Notes: a model not told the origin generated them from the sequence alone. Shown: positions 16,211-25,238, counted from the first letter of the stretch. The stretch is DNA of 35,927 bases from an uncultured Clostridium sp. (GCA_900553695.1 USEM01000010.1:1-35927); one strand, 5' to 3'. A program made the numbers and translations.

Positions 16211-17149
16211 ATGGGGTTAGGAGATAAATTAAAAAAATATAGAGAAGAAAATAAATTAACTCAAAAAGATATTGCAGGAATATTGGAAGTTGAGCCAGGA
16301 ACAGTTTCTAAATATGAATCTGAAATGTTAGAACCCAATATTGAATCTATAAAAAGATTAGCCGAAACATTTGGAGTTACAATAGATGAACTATTAAAAG
16401 AGGATGATGAAAAAGTAGATGTGTCTAAAATAAATGTTTTAGATGTATTAAGAGAACAAAAGGAAATGAATTTAAAGGGAAATTTATATCATAATACACA
16501 AATTATATTTGCATACAATACAAACCATATTGAAGGAAGTAAATTAACAGAAGACCAAACAAGATACATTTATGAAACAAATACAATATTATTTGAAAAT
16601 GAAACAATAACAAGTGTTGATGATATAATAGAAACAGCAAATCATTTTAAATTGGTAGATTATATGTTAAATATTGCTGAAGAAGAACTATCAGAAAACA
16701 TTATAAAAGAATTTCATAGAATACTAAAAGAAGGCACGATGGATAGTAGAAAGGAATGGTTTAATGTTGGAGAATACAAGAAACTACCAAATGAAGCAGG
16801 AACGATGAAAACAACATTACCTAAAGAAACTCCAAAAGCTATGCAAAAATTAATAGAGTGGTATAATTCCTTAGCTACAATAACTATAAAAGAAATAATT
16901 GAATTTCATGCAAAATTTGAAAAGATACATCCATTTCAAGATGGTAATGGCCGAGTAGGGAGAATTATAATGTTTAAAGAATGCTTAAAACACAATATTA
17001 TTCCATTTATAATATTAGATAAGGATAAATTGTTTTATTATAGAGGTTTAAAAGAATATCAAGGGAATAGAGAAAAAGGGTATTTAATTGATACTTGTTT
17101 AAATGCACAAGATCAATATGCTAAAATGATAGAATATTATTTAAGATGA
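16211..17149 (+). CDS. HTH-Fic domain protein (predicted AMP transferase)
   Basis: A 312-residue protein starting at the ATG at 16211 after AAAAGGAG. Residues 1-60 form an XRE-type helix-turn-helix (LTQKDIAGILEVEPGTVSKYE). A Fic domain follows: an inhibitory-helix motif TNHIEG near residue 109 (pattern S/T-x3-E-G/N) and the catalytic loop HPFQDGNGRVGR near 238. Fic proteins transfer AMP or similar groups to target proteins. The inhibitory motif N-terminal to the Fic core marks the self-restrained class II type. Fusion to a DNA-binding domain suggests self-regulation or action on a DNA-bound target, which is inference. No separate antitoxin gene is adjacent. Confidence 0.9.
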   Translation: MGLGDKLKKYREENKLTQKDIAGILEVEPGTVSKYESEMLEPNIESIKRLAETFGVTIDELLKEDDEKVDVSKINVLDVLREQKEMNLKGNLYHNTQIIFAYNTNHIEGSKLTEDQTRYIYETNTILFENETITSVDDIIETANHFKLVDYMLNIAEEELSENIIKEFHRILKEGTMDSRKEWFNVGEYKKLPNEAGTMKTTLPKETPKAMQKLIEWYNSLATITIKEIIEFHAKFEKIHPFQDGNGRVGRIIMFKECLKHNIIPFIILDKDKLFYYRGLKEYQGNREKGYLIDTCLNAQDQYAKMIEYYLR

Positions 17150-17153
17150 TTTT

Positions 17154-17178
17154 AAAGGCAGGTAATACCTGCTTTTTT
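17154..17178 (+). terminator. Terminator after the Fic gene
   Basis: GCAGGT pairs with ACCTGC around AAT, flanked by A and T runs. Confidence 0.8.
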
Positions 17179-17251
17179 AATTTCTAAATAGATAAGCTTT
17201 TAAATCAAGAAAAAAATTACCTACAATTATATATTTTAGACAAAAACCCTA

Positions 17252-17281
17252 TTGTAGATTTTCCACAATTTATGTTATAAT
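17252..17281 (+). promoter_or_regulatory. Probable promoter of the LRR protein gene
   Basis: TTGTAG at 17252-17257, 18 bases, TATAAT at 17276-17281, 50 bases before the start codon. Confidence 0.5.
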
Positions 17282-17330
17282 ATTAAAAGCAGATAATAAT
17301 CATTTACTTAAGATAAAGGAGATGTAGAAA

Positions 17331-18824
17331 ATGGAAATTTTATTAGAAACTTTAAACGACTTAGAGAAAAATATACAGAAATTAAGTGTTGTTGATCAAG
17401 AAAAGTATAGCTATTTTCAACAGAGAATACAAGAAATAAGAGCTGCTTTAACTGAATTAGATGTAAATAAGTCAGCAACTTTACAACACGAAATAGATAA
17501 AACTATTATAGATATTAATAAATTAAAAATGGAATTTTCAAACTATATGAAAACTGGAAGTTTAGAAAAAGCTCCAGGAAAGTTATTCTTCGATTTACCA
17601 GAAGAAGAAAACAGCGATATATCAGGAAATGAAAAAATAAAAAGGCATAGATTGGGCTTGTTATCTTCTACAGTAGAACTTGTAAAAAAAGATGTAGAAT
17701 TAGATTTTAGTAAGATAGAACAAGCAATTACAAAATTTAATAGCGAAAAAAATAATACAGATCCAGAATATTCACCGGCAGAAATTGCGTATATAGATAG
17801 GTTAATAGCAGAATTGTTTATTGAATACCAAAGAAAATACTATCAAAAAAATGGGACATTACCACTTGAAGAACCATCAACGTATTGTAATATGAAAACA
17901 TATGAAAGTGTCCTTAGAGTAATGGCATCAGAAAAACTGATAGAAGAAAAAGAACGTATAGGAAAACTAGAAAGTTTAATTTTAGATGGGCAAGTTGTAA
18001 ATAACAATGAAATTTGGAATATGCTATCAAAAGGTGAAAAAGATAAAGAAATGGCAATAGCAACATTAGGCTCTCTTGGCATACAAAATGAAAGTGGTCA
18101 AAATCAATTAATTCCATTAAAGAGTGGTAGAAAAATAAATGACCTTATATTATCAATTAGAAAGAAAAACATATTTGGAAGATTAGTGGAAAGAACAAAG
18201 AAAATAAAACTAGATGATAATGGCTTTATAAACATTCCAGAAGAAATGAAAGTAAGTATTATTAGAGCAATTATACCAGAAGGCATTAGGCAAGTAAGTA
18301 ATGGAGCTTTTTGCGATTGCATTAATTTGTCAGATGTTTCTATACCAGAAAGTGTAACAGAAATAGGAACAAAAGCTTTTCAGAGTTGTTCAAGTTTAAC
18401 AGATATAAAACTTCCAAGTAATCTAACCTATTTAGGCAACGAATGTTTCAAATGTAGTGGTTTGCAGAATATAGAAATACCAAAAAAAGTTTTAGAAGTT
18501 GGTTATGGTGCCTTTTATTCATGCACTTCTTTAAGACAAGCATTATTACATGAAGGCTTGAAAAGAATAGGAAAAGAGGCATTCGCAAATACTAGTATAG
18601 AAGAAATAAAAATACCAGATTCAGTAGAAGTAATGGGAGATAATTCTTTTAGATGCAATTATTTAGACGAAATTAGTTTACCCAAAAAATTAGAAGATGC
18701 TAATATTGACTCTATTTGTGGAAAAAATACTCCAAAATGTATAATAAGAGGGCAAGAGATTGCTGCTAATACTGATGAAAATAGCAGAGGCTCAAACGAA
18801 ATGGAAGATAGAGAAAAAGACTAA
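17331..18824 (+). CDS. BspA-type leucine-rich repeat protein, cytoplasmic
   Basis: A 497-residue protein. The first 300 residues are helical and charged, with a coiled-coil-like start (ETLNDLEKNIQKL), and match no domain I know. The last 190 residues contain about six LRR_5 (BspA-type) repeats such as GAFCDCINLSDVSIPESV and KAFQSCSSLTDIKLPSNL. There is no signal peptide or membrane segment, so unlike most BspA-like proteins it probably stays inside the cell. The ATG follows AAGGAGATG. BspA repeats usually bind proteins; the partner is unknown. Codon use matches native neighbours. Confidence 0.8.
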   Translation: MEILLETLNDLEKNIQKLSVVDQEKYSYFQQRIQEIRAALTELDVNKSATLQHEIDKTIIDINKLKMEFSNYMKTGSLEKAPGKLFFDLPEEENSDISGNEKIKRHRLGLLSSTVELVKKDVELDFSKIEQAITKFNSEKNNTDPEYSPAEIAYIDRLIAELFIEYQRKYYQKNGTLPLEEPSTYCNMKTYESVLRVMASEKLIEEKERIGKLESLILDGQVVNNNEIWNMLSKGEKDKEMAIATLGSLGIQNESGQNQLIPLKSGRKINDLILSIRKKNIFGRLVERTKKIKLDDNGFINIPEEMKVSIIRAIIPEGIRQVSNGAFCDCINLSDVSIPESVTEIGTKAFQSCSSLTDIKLPSNLTYLGNECFKCSGLQNIEIPKKVLEVGYGAFYSCTSLRQALLHEGLKRIGKEAFANTSIEEIKIPDSVEVMGDNSFRCNYLDEISLPKKLEDANIDSICGKNTPKCIIRGQEIAANTDENSRGSNEMEDREKD

Positions 18825-18838
18825 AAGATTTACATAAT

Positions 18839-18867
18839 TTGTAATATGAATAGAAATATGATATAAT
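18839..18867 (+). promoter_or_regulatory. Promoter of telA
   Basis: TTGTAA at 18839-18844, 17 bases, TATAAT at 18862-18867. It is AT-rich like the host, unlike the gene it serves. Confidence 0.6.
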
Positions 18868-18920
18868 ATAAGTGTAAATTCTTTTACAAATTCAATTTTA
18901 TTTTCTGGAGGTAAACTAAC

Positions 18921-20138
18921 ATGATGAACGAAAATACAACTATGACTCAGGCTCAGGTCGAAGGATTTGGCATCGATGCTAAGGTACCGATGGTACCGCA
19001 AGATGTACTTGATATCGACTATGCAAAGGCATTTGCATCGTATACTGAACAGGAACAAAAGGAAATTATGGAGTTGGCTAATGCCATTGATGTGCGGAAG
19101 ATCGATAATGTTATGAGCTATGGCTCAGTAGCATTAAAGGCAACTTTTGAACAATGTGGGGCTTTCCTCAAAGATGAGAGAGGAAGCAAAGCAGATCAGG
19201 AAGTTATTGCTCAGGTAATTGCATTATCTAAGAAAGCTTCCGAAAGCTATGATGACTTCAACCTTGTCCTGCAGGAACCCAATGTGTTGCAAAAGTTCTT
19301 CCTCAAACTTATGGGTGCTGGAAGAAATAGCCGCACACAGAAAATTAAAAATAGTGCAGTTACTAATTACAAGCTGTTGGCAGAGCTCAGAGCTTCCTGC
19401 GATTCTTGGCTGATTATGCTTAAGAATGCAATGGGAGAAATTGAGTATTCGGCAATCAGCGACGCTGATAATATTGCTTTGTTGGAAAAGTATATTATCG
19501 CTGGTAAAATTGCCGAACAGCGAATTTCTCAGGAGCTTGATGGAATTCAGGCTCAATACCAGGAAACTGGTTTGCAGAGATACTCTCAAGAGTATGACAC
19601 TCTTAAGGAAGGATTCCATATTTTCCAGATTACAATGGGCAATTTGGAAAAGTCGCGTATTATGTACCACTTGAGTATTGGACAGCTCGCATTAATCAAG
19701 CGTGGCAACACGAATGTGCAGATTTCCATTCACACCCAGGTGGACAACAGTATGGCACTCATCGGACAACAACTTAGAAATGCTGTCCTTGATGCAAAGA
19801 CCAGAGAAGTCCTGGAAGGGCAGACTGCCATTGCAAGACTGAGTGATGAACTGATTAAGGAGGTTTCTACGAATGTAGGTCTTACGACCGAACAGACAGA
19901 GAGACTTCTGTATGCAAGTTTCTACAACACGGAAGCTGCAAAAGAAGCTGTTACAACTGTTATTAACAGTTGTGAAGCAATCAGGAAAGTGGCCAGCGAA
20001 ATGCTTCCTAAGATGAAGGCAGATGTGAGCCAGCTGAATGAATTGATCAAGCAACTGGAACCGGCGATTGGTTCCATCGAGAGAATGAAAATTGATGCCC
20101 CTAAGACTACCACTGTAGAAGGGGGACTGAAGTTCTAA
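18921..20138 (+). CDS. telA: TelA-family toxic anion resistance protein, foreign codon style
   Basis: A 405-residue TelA-family protein, implicated in tellurite and other stress tolerance; its exact role is not settled. Family features include the helical pattern around VMSYGSVALK and the C-terminal TEQTERLLYASFY. Base and codon use differ sharply from the neighbours: C-ending codons (GACTTC, CAGCTG), CAG and CTG are common and GC content is clearly higher, so I infer recent transfer. It contains one in-frame CGG (19095-19097, codon 59) read as Arg within IDVRKIDNVMSYG with no frame change; a +1 shift there would reach a TGA within a few codons. GGAGG precedes tandem ATGs at 18921 and 18924. 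It stands alone between its own promoter and terminator. Confidence 0.9.
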   Translation: MMNENTTMTQAQVEGFGIDAKVPMVPQDVLDIDYAKAFASYTEQEQKEIMELANAIDVRKIDNVMSYGSVALKATFEQCGAFLKDERGSKADQEVIAQVIALSKKASESYDDFNLVLQEPNVLQKFFLKLMGAGRNSRTQKIKNSAVTNYKLLAELRASCDSWLIMLKNAMGEIEYSAISDADNIALLEKYIIAGKIAEQRISQELDGIQAQYQETGLQRYSQEYDTLKEGFHIFQITMGNLEKSRIMYHLSIGQLALIKRGNTNVQISIHTQVDNSMALIGQQLRNAVLDAKTREVLEGQTAIARLSDELIKEVSTNVGLTTEQTERLLYASFYNTEAAKEAVTTVINSCEAIRKVASEMLPKMKADVSQLNELIKQLEPAIGSIERMKIDAPKTTTVEGGLKF

Positions 20139-20156
20139 TATCATATTGGAATTTCA

Positions 20157-20203
20157 AAAATCAACGAATTGGGATAAAGCTTCCCAATTCGTTGATTTTA
20201 TTA
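20157..20203 (+). terminator. Strong terminator after telA
   Basis: A 17-base perfect stem, AAAATCAACGAATTGGG at 20157-20173 with its complement at 20183-20199, followed by a short T/A tail. Usable on both strands. Confidence 0.9.
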
Positions 20204-20236
20204 TGCGAAAAAATAATAAAAAAGCTACCCAAAATA

Positions 20237-20265
20237 TTGAAAAATTAACCAATTTGTGATATTCT
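20237..20265 (+). promoter_or_regulatory. Promoter of pheS
   Basis: TTGAAA at 20237-20242, 17 bases, TATTCT at 20260-20265. The leader is too short for the T-box that often controls pheST in Firmicutes. Confidence 0.5.
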
Positions 20266-20296
20266 ATATATTATGTAAAAATGGAGAGTGAGAATA

Positions 20297-21316
20297 ATGA
20301 AAGACCAAATTTTAAAAATTAAAGAAAATGCAAAAAATGAAATTCAAAAAGATGAAACTCTACAAGCTTTAAATGAAACACGTGTTAAATTTTTAGGTAA
20401 AAAAGGCGAATTAACATTAGTTTTAAGAGGAATGGGAGCTTTATCAGCTGAGGAAAGACCAGTTATTGGAGCCTTTGTAAATGAGGCAAGAGACGAGATA
20501 GAAGCTGGAATTGAATTAAAAGAAAACGAATTAAAACAAAAAGCATTAAATGAAAAACTTAGCAAAGAAAAAATAGATATAACAATGCCAAGTAAAAAAA
20601 CTGAAATTGGTTCAATTCACCCAATTACAGGTGTTATAGATGATATTAAAGAAATCTTTCTAGGTTTAGGATATGAAATTGCAAGTGGACCAGATATTGA
20701 AAAAACTTACTATGTTTTTGACCAGTTAAATACACCAATAGACCACCCAGCAAGAGACTTACAAGATACTTTTTATATAAATGATAATATAGTATTAAGA
20801 TCCCAAACATCTTCAGTACAAATTCGTGTAATGGAAAGTCAAAAGCCACCAATTAAGATAATATGTCCAGGTGCAGTTTATAGGTCAGATAGTGTTGACC
20901 CAACACACTCACCAGTATTCCATCAAATAGAAGGACTAGTTGTAGACAAGGGAATAACAATGTCAGATTTAAAAGGAACACTTGAAACATTTGCAAAAAA
21001 ATGTCTTGGAGAAAATACTGAAATTAGATTTAGACCACACCACTTCCCATACACAGAGCCAAGTGCAGAAGTTGATGTATCATGCTTCGTATGTAAGGGA
21101 AAAGGCTGCAGGGTATGTAAAAATGAAGGTTGGATAGAACTTTTAGGTTGTGGAATGGTTCATCCAGTAGTTCTACAAAACTGTGGAATAGATCCAAATG
21201 TTTATTCAGGCTTTGCCTTTGGTTTTGGAGCAGAAAGAATTGCAATGGCAAAATATGGAATAGATGATATGAGACTTCTTTATGAGAATGATGTTAGATT
21301 TTTAAAACAATTTTAA
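20297..21316 (+). CDS. pheS: Phenylalanyl-tRNA synthetase alpha subunit
   Basis: A 339-residue catalytic subunit of the alpha2-beta2 synthetase. An N-terminal coiled coil is followed by the class II core: HPITGVIDDI, the motif 2 region VLRSQTSSVQIRVM and GAVYRSDSVDPTHSPVFHQ, and motif 3 GFAFGFGAERIAM. CFVCKGKGCRVCKNEGW is a Cys-rich insertion also common in this family. The ATG at 20297 is preferred over an in-frame GTG at 20288, with GGAGAG upstream. pheT follows after 157 bases holding a palindromic repeat. Confidence 0.97.
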   Translation: MKDQILKIKENAKNEIQKDETLQALNETRVKFLGKKGELTLVLRGMGALSAEERPVIGAFVNEARDEIEAGIELKENELKQKALNEKLSKEKIDITMPSKKTEIGSIHPITGVIDDIKEIFLGLGYEIASGPDIEKTYYVFDQLNTPIDHPARDLQDTFYINDNIVLRSQTSSVQIRVMESQKPPIKIICPGAVYRSDSVDPTHSPVFHQIEGLVVDKGITMSDLKGTLETFAKKCLGENTEIRFRPHHFPYTEPSAEVDVSCFVCKGKGCRVCKNEGWIELLGCGMVHPVVLQNCGIDPNVYSGFAFGFGAERIAMAKYGIDDMRLLYENDVRFLKQF

Positions 21317-21436
21317 ATTTGAAAAACAAACGGCGTCTTGCTGTGTTAGACATCGTTAAAAAATCCTCAACGTATCTTTATACGTTTCCGGTTTTTTTGC
21401 TTGTCTGCCTTGCAATACTTGTTTCTTTTTCAAATT
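21316..21436 (+). repeat. Palindromic intergenic repeat between pheS and pheT
   Basis: Outer arms AATTTGAAAAACAAAC and TTGTTTCTTTTTCAAATT enclose GCGTCTTGCTGTGTTAGACA, an inner hairpin around ACGTATCTTTATACGT and a T-run, then TTGTCTGCCTTGCAATACTT, itself roughly complementary to the left part. From memory, similar units with a TCAACGTA...TACGT core recur between genes in many Clostridia. No ORF. Confidence 0.6.
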
Positions 21437-21473
21437 ATATAAAAATAGAGAGTGTTAGAAAGGAAAAATAAAA

Positions 21474-23861
21474 ATGAAAACTAGTGTAGAATGGTTAAGA
21501 GATTATGCAGATGTTAATGTTGATGTGCATACATTAGCAGATAGATTAACAATGACAGGTTCAAAAGTTGAGACAATTGAACAAAAAGGAAATGATATAA
21601 AAAATGTTGTTGTAGGTAAAATATTAGAAATAACAAAACATCCAGATGCAGATAAATTAATAGTTACAAAAGTTGATGTAGGAACTGAAAAGCTACAAAT
21701 TGTAACAGGTGCAGACAACGTAAAGGTGGGAGACCTTGTTCCAATTGCAAAAGATGGCTCAGAGCTTCCTGGTGGAGTAAAAATAAAAACAGGAAAACTA
21801 AGAGGGGTAGAGTCTTGTGGAATGATGTGTGCTGTAACAGAGCTTGGACTTGATTTAGAAGATTACCCAGGACAAATTGAACATGGTATAATGATTCTTC
21901 CAAAAGAATTTGAATGTTTAATTGGAAAAGATATAGTTGAAGTTTTAAACTTGAAAGAAGATATATTAGATTTTGAAATTACATCAAATAGACCAGATTG
22001 CTTCTCAATAGAAGGCTTAGGCCGTGAAACAGCAATTGCATTAAATGAAAATTTTAGAGATCCACATAAAGAGTTAAATAAAGAAGTAAAGACAGTTGAA
22101 AAAATTGAAAACTTTAGGGTTGATGTGGAAGCAAAAGACCTTTGTTACAGATACATTGCAAGAGTTTTAAAAGATGTTCAAATTAAAGAATCTCCAGAAT
22201 GGATGAGAAGAAGATTAAATGCTTGTGGAGTAAGAGCAATAAACAACATAGTAGATATAACAAACTATGTAATGTTAGAACTAGGACAACCAATGCATGC
22301 ATTCGACATCGAAAATGTTGCTGGAAAACATATAATTGTAAGAAGAGCAAAAGAAAATGAAAAAATTACAACATTAGATGAAATAGAAAGAACTTTAAAT
22401 ACAGATAACCTAGTAATAGCAGACGAAGAAAAACCAGTTGCAGTAGCAGGTGTAATGGGAGGAGCAAATTCAGGAATTACAGACGAAACAAAAACAGTAG
22501 TATTTGAAGCTGCAACATTTAACAGAGGAAGTGTTCGTTTAACTGCTAAAAAGTTAGGCTTAAGAACAGAAAGCTCAAGTCGTTTTGAAAAAGGTTTATC
22601 ACCAGAAATAGCTTTAAGGGCAATAAATAGAGCAGTAGAGCTTGCAGAACAAATTGGAGCAGGCAAAGCAGTTGATGAAAAAATTGATGTATATCCAGAA
22701 AAAGAAGAACAAAAAGTAATTCCATTCGAACCAGAAAAAGTAAATGCTTTACTTGGAATGAATATATCTAAAGAAGAAATGATAGATATATTAACAAGAC
22801 TTGGAATAGAAGTAAAAGGCGAAAGTTTAGTAATACCATATTTTAGAGTAGACTTGAATCTAACTGCAGATATTGCAGAAGAAGTAATAAGAATACATGG
22901 ATATAACACACTAAATAGCACATTAATAAATGCAGAAAGTACGGTTGGAGCCAAAACAAAGGCACAAAAATTACAAGATAAAGTAAAAGACCTACTTGTA
23001 GAAAAAGGCTTTTCAGAAATGTACGCATTCAGCTTTATAGGACATAAAGATTTTGAAAAATGTAAATTAGATAGTGAAAAGGCAATAAAAATAACAAACC
23101 CATTAGGAGAAGAATTTTCACTTATGAGAACATCTATGATGCCAACAGTAATGCAATCTATGTCAACAAACTATAATAAGAAGAACAAAAATGTTCAACT
23201 ATTTGAAATTGGAAAAATATATACAGATGAGCAAGGAAATATTGCAAAAGGCGAAGTAGCAACAGAAACAGAGCAAATTGCATTTGCAGTATATGGAAAG
23301 AATGCAGATTTTTATATAGTAAAAGGCATAATTGAAAATATTCTAGAAGTTTCAAATATTGCAAGATACACATTAGAAAGAGAAAATGAAATAAACCTAC
23401 ACCCAGGAAGAAGTGCAAAAATTCTAATAGGAAAAGATAGAATAGCAAGCTTTGGAGAAGTTCACCCAGAGGTTCTAGAAAACTATGGTATAAATGAAAA
23501 AGTATATTATGCAGTAATAGATATAGAAAAATTTGCAAAGTATGGAAAAGACAATAAAAAATATACCCCAATTCCAAAATATCCAGCAGTAGAAAGAGAT
23601 ATTGCTCTAGTAGTAGATGAAGATGTTGAAGTTGGTCAAATTGAAAACATAATATCTAAAAAAGCAAAGAATATACTAGAAAGAGCAGAGTTATTTGATG
23701 TATACAGAAGTGATAAACTTGGAGAAAACAAAAAGAGTGTAGCATATGAGCTAATATTTAGGGCACAAGATAGAACTTTAACAGATGATGAAATTAAAAA
23801 CACAATGGAAGTTATAATAAAAGAATTGCAAGCAAACTTAGGAGCAGAACTAAGAACATAA
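21474..23861 (+). CDS. pheT: Phenylalanyl-tRNA synthetase beta subunit
   Basis: A 795-residue beta subunit with the usual domains in order: an N-terminal tRNA-binding OB-fold (about 40-150, HPDADKL and VTGADNVKVGDLVP), the B3/B4 editing region (SNRPDCFS, NNIVDITNYVMLELGQPMHAFD), a B5 domain, and a C-terminal ferredoxin-like anticodon-binding domain (KYPAVERDIALVVDE). Length is normal. It starts at the ATG at 21474 after AGAAAGGA. Probably cotranscribed with pheS despite the repeat between them; a terminator follows. Confidence 0.97.
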   Translation: MKTSVEWLRDYADVNVDVHTLADRLTMTGSKVETIEQKGNDIKNVVVGKILEITKHPDADKLIVTKVDVGTEKLQIVTGADNVKVGDLVPIAKDGSELPGGVKIKTGKLRGVESCGMMCAVTELGLDLEDYPGQIEHGIMILPKEFECLIGKDIVEVLNLKEDILDFEITSNRPDCFSIEGLGRETAIALNENFRDPHKELNKEVKTVEKIENFRVDVEAKDLCYRYIARVLKDVQIKESPEWMRRRLNACGVRAINNIVDITNYVMLELGQPMHAFDIENVAGKHIIVRRAKENEKITTLDEIERTLNTDNLVIADEEKPVAVAGVMGGANSGITDETKTVVFEAATFNRGSVRLTAKKLGLRTESSSRFEKGLSPEIALRAINRAVELAEQIGAGKAVDEKIDVYPEKEEQKVIPFEPEKVNALLGMNISKEEMIDILTRLGIEVKGESLVIPYFRVDLNLTADIAEEVIRIHGYNTLNSTLINAESTVGAKTKAQKLQDKVKDLLVEKGFSEMYAFSFIGHKDFEKCKLDSEKAIKITNPLGEEFSLMRTSMMPTVMQSMSTNYNKKNKNVQLFEIGKIYTDEQGNIAKGEVATETEQIAFAVYGKNADFYIVKGIIENILEVSNIARYTLERENEINLHPGRSAKILIGKDRIASFGEVHPEVLENYGINEKVYYAVIDIEKFAKYGKDNKKYTPIPKYPAVERDIALVVDEDVEVGQIENIISKKAKNILERAELFDVYRSDKLGENKKSVAYELIFRAQDRTLTDDEIKNTMEVIIKELQANLGAELRT

Positions 23862-23887
23862 ATTTTAGAAAAATTTCCAAAAAATAG

Positions 23888-23916
23888 TTGTAAAATTCAT
23901 TATAAATTGATATACT
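23888..23916 (+). promoter_or_regulatory. Promoter of the asp23-xseB cluster, overlapping the pheT terminator
   Basis: TTGTAA at 23888-23893, 17 bases, TATACT at 23911-23916. The -10 lies in the left arm of the pheT terminator, so RNAs starting here lack that arm and escape termination. Confidence 0.6.
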
Positions 23917-23948
23917 GTATAGAGAAAAAGTATATCAATTTTTAATTT
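23904..23948 (+). terminator. Terminator of pheST
   Basis: A 12-base perfect stem AAATTGATATAC/GTATATCAATTT with a loop of 14 bases and a T-rich tail. Confidence 0.75.
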
Positions 23949-23963
23949 GAAGGAGGTACAAAA

Positions 23964-24377
23964 GTGGAAGAAGAGAAGAACTTGGTAATAGAGAACAAAG
24001 AGATAGTTGCAGAAAATGATGAAAGCATTAAAATTTCAAATGATGTTGTTGCATCAATTGCAGGTGTTGCAGTATCTGAAGTTCCTGGAGTTTATGGAAT
24101 GGCTGGTGGAATTACAGAAATCTTTGGTAAAAAGGGATTAACAAAAGGAATTAAGGTTGAAGTTGGGGAAAAAGAAACTAAAATAGATGTAAACATTATA
24201 GTAGAGTATGGAGCAAGAATTCCAGATGTTGCATTCGAAATTCAAAATAGAGTGAAAAAGGCAGTAGAAACAATGACAGGTCTCAAAGTGGCAAATGTAA
24301 ATATTCACATACAAGGAATAAATATTCCAGAAAAAAGATTAGAAGAACCAGATGAAAATAACAGCACAAATGAATAA
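23964..24377 (+). CDS. Asp23/Gls24 family envelope stress protein
   Basis: A 137-residue Asp23-family protein. Relatives polymerise at the membrane through AmaP and are linked to alkaline or envelope stress. The domain is clear: IKISNDVVASIAGVAVSEVPGV, then VEVGEKETKIDVNIIVEYG and VNIHIQGI. The acidic N- and C-terminal tails (KRLEEPDENNS) are typical. It has a GTG start at 23964 after a perfect GGAGGTA site. The amaP and DUF2273 genes that follow confirm the cluster type. Confidence 0.93.
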   Translation: MEEEKNLVIENKEIVAENDESIKISNDVVASIAGVAVSEVPGVYGMAGGITEIFGKKGLTKGIKVEVGEKETKIDVNIIVEYGARIPDVAFEIQNRVKKAVETMTGLKVANVNIHIQGINIPEKRLEEPDENNSTNE

Positions 24378-24383
24378 AATTTA

Positions 24384-24410
24384 GTAGGCTCGGCTAAAGG
24401 CCCAGCCTAC
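24384..24410 (+). promoter_or_regulatory. Hairpin between asp23-like gene and amaP
   Basis: GTAGGCT pairs with AGCCTAC, with an inner GGC/GCC pair. No T-run follows, so it is not a terminator on this strand; it may stabilise or separate the messages. Confidence 0.45.
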
Positions 24411-24438
24411 GGTAAAAAAAGAAAGGATATGGTAACAT

Positions 24439-24993
24439 ATGAAAATTTTAGATAAAATAGGACTAGTTGTATTTTCTAGTATAGTATTATTATTAAGTTT
24501 AGCACTTATATTAACAATAGCAGAATGGTTAGATTTAAAGTTGGTTTTAAATGCAGTTGAGTATATAGTAACAAACAAAGTAGCTGCAAGAGTAACATTT
24601 GGAGTATGTGTAGTACTTATACTTCTTGCAATAAAAACAATCTTCCTAAACTCAGATGCAAAAAGTACAAGCAGTGGCAAAGAAGGAATTTTACTTGAAA
24701 ATGATAACGGAAAGCTATTAGTATCAAGGGATACAATTGAAAGCTTAACAAATGCAGTTGTAAAGAATTATGAAACAGCACAAAATGTTTTAACAAAAGT
24801 TGAATTAGATGGTGATAATAATGTTAGTGTTTTCATAACATTATTTGTATATCCAGATGCTGTAATTAAAGATTTAACAGTAAGTCTACAAAATGATGTT
24901 AAATCAACAATTAAAAAATCTTTAGACTTAGATGTAAAAGATGTTAATGTTAGAATTAAAAACATTACAGCAAAAAAAGAAGTTAAAGAATAA
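24439..24993 (+). CDS. amaP: Alkaline shock response membrane anchor protein AmaP
   Basis: A 184-residue protein with two N-terminal membrane segments (about 7-30 and 51-72) and a C-terminal Asp23-like domain (LVSRDTIESLTNAVVKNYET, VNVRIKNI). AmaP anchors Asp23 to the membrane in staphylococci. It lies 61 bases after the Asp23-like gene and 11 bases before the DUF2273 gene, the usual order. Confidence 0.9.
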   Translation: MKILDKIGLVVFSSIVLLLSLALILTIAEWLDLKLVLNAVEYIVTNKVAARVTFGVCVVLILLAIKTIFLNSDAKSTSSGKEGILLENDNGKLLVSRDTIESLTNAVVKNYETAQNVLTKVELDGDNNVSVFITLFVYPDAVIKDLTVSLQNDVKSTIKKSLDLDVKDVNVRIKNITAKKEVKE

Positions 24994-25004
24994 GGAGAAT
25001 AGCT

Positions 25005-25208
25005 ATGGAAAAATTTAAAGACTTTATTGTAAAATATAGAGGAGCAATAATAGGTGGAATTATTGCCATAGTTCTATTAATTTTAAAAATATATCAAATT
25101 TTAGTTGGCTGTTTAATAATAGTTGCAGGTGTTTTAATTGGTAACTATGTTCAACAAAATAAAGAAAAAGTTAAAGATGGAATACGTAGATTAGTAGACA
25201 GATGGTAA
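25005..25208 (+). CDS. DUF2273 small membrane protein
   Basis: A 67-residue protein with a basic start, two hydrophobic stretches separated by a short turn (AIIGGIIAIVLLILKIY and LVGCLIIVAGVLIGNYV), and a charged tail. It matches the DUF2273 proteins regularly found beside amaP and asp23. Starts after AAGGAGAAT. Function unknown beyond the association with the Asp23 cluster. Confidence 0.85.
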   Translation: MEKFKDFIVKYRGAIIGGIIAIVLLILKIYQILVGCLIIVAGVLIGNYVQQNKEKVKDGIRRLVDRW

Positions 25209-25238
25209 TAGATTTGGGCTAAAGGAAAGGATAAGAAA

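Noticed and set aside
20200..20296. T-box leader before pheS
   Set aside because: Fewer than 40 bases lie between the predicted transcription start and the ATG, and no T-box sequence is present.
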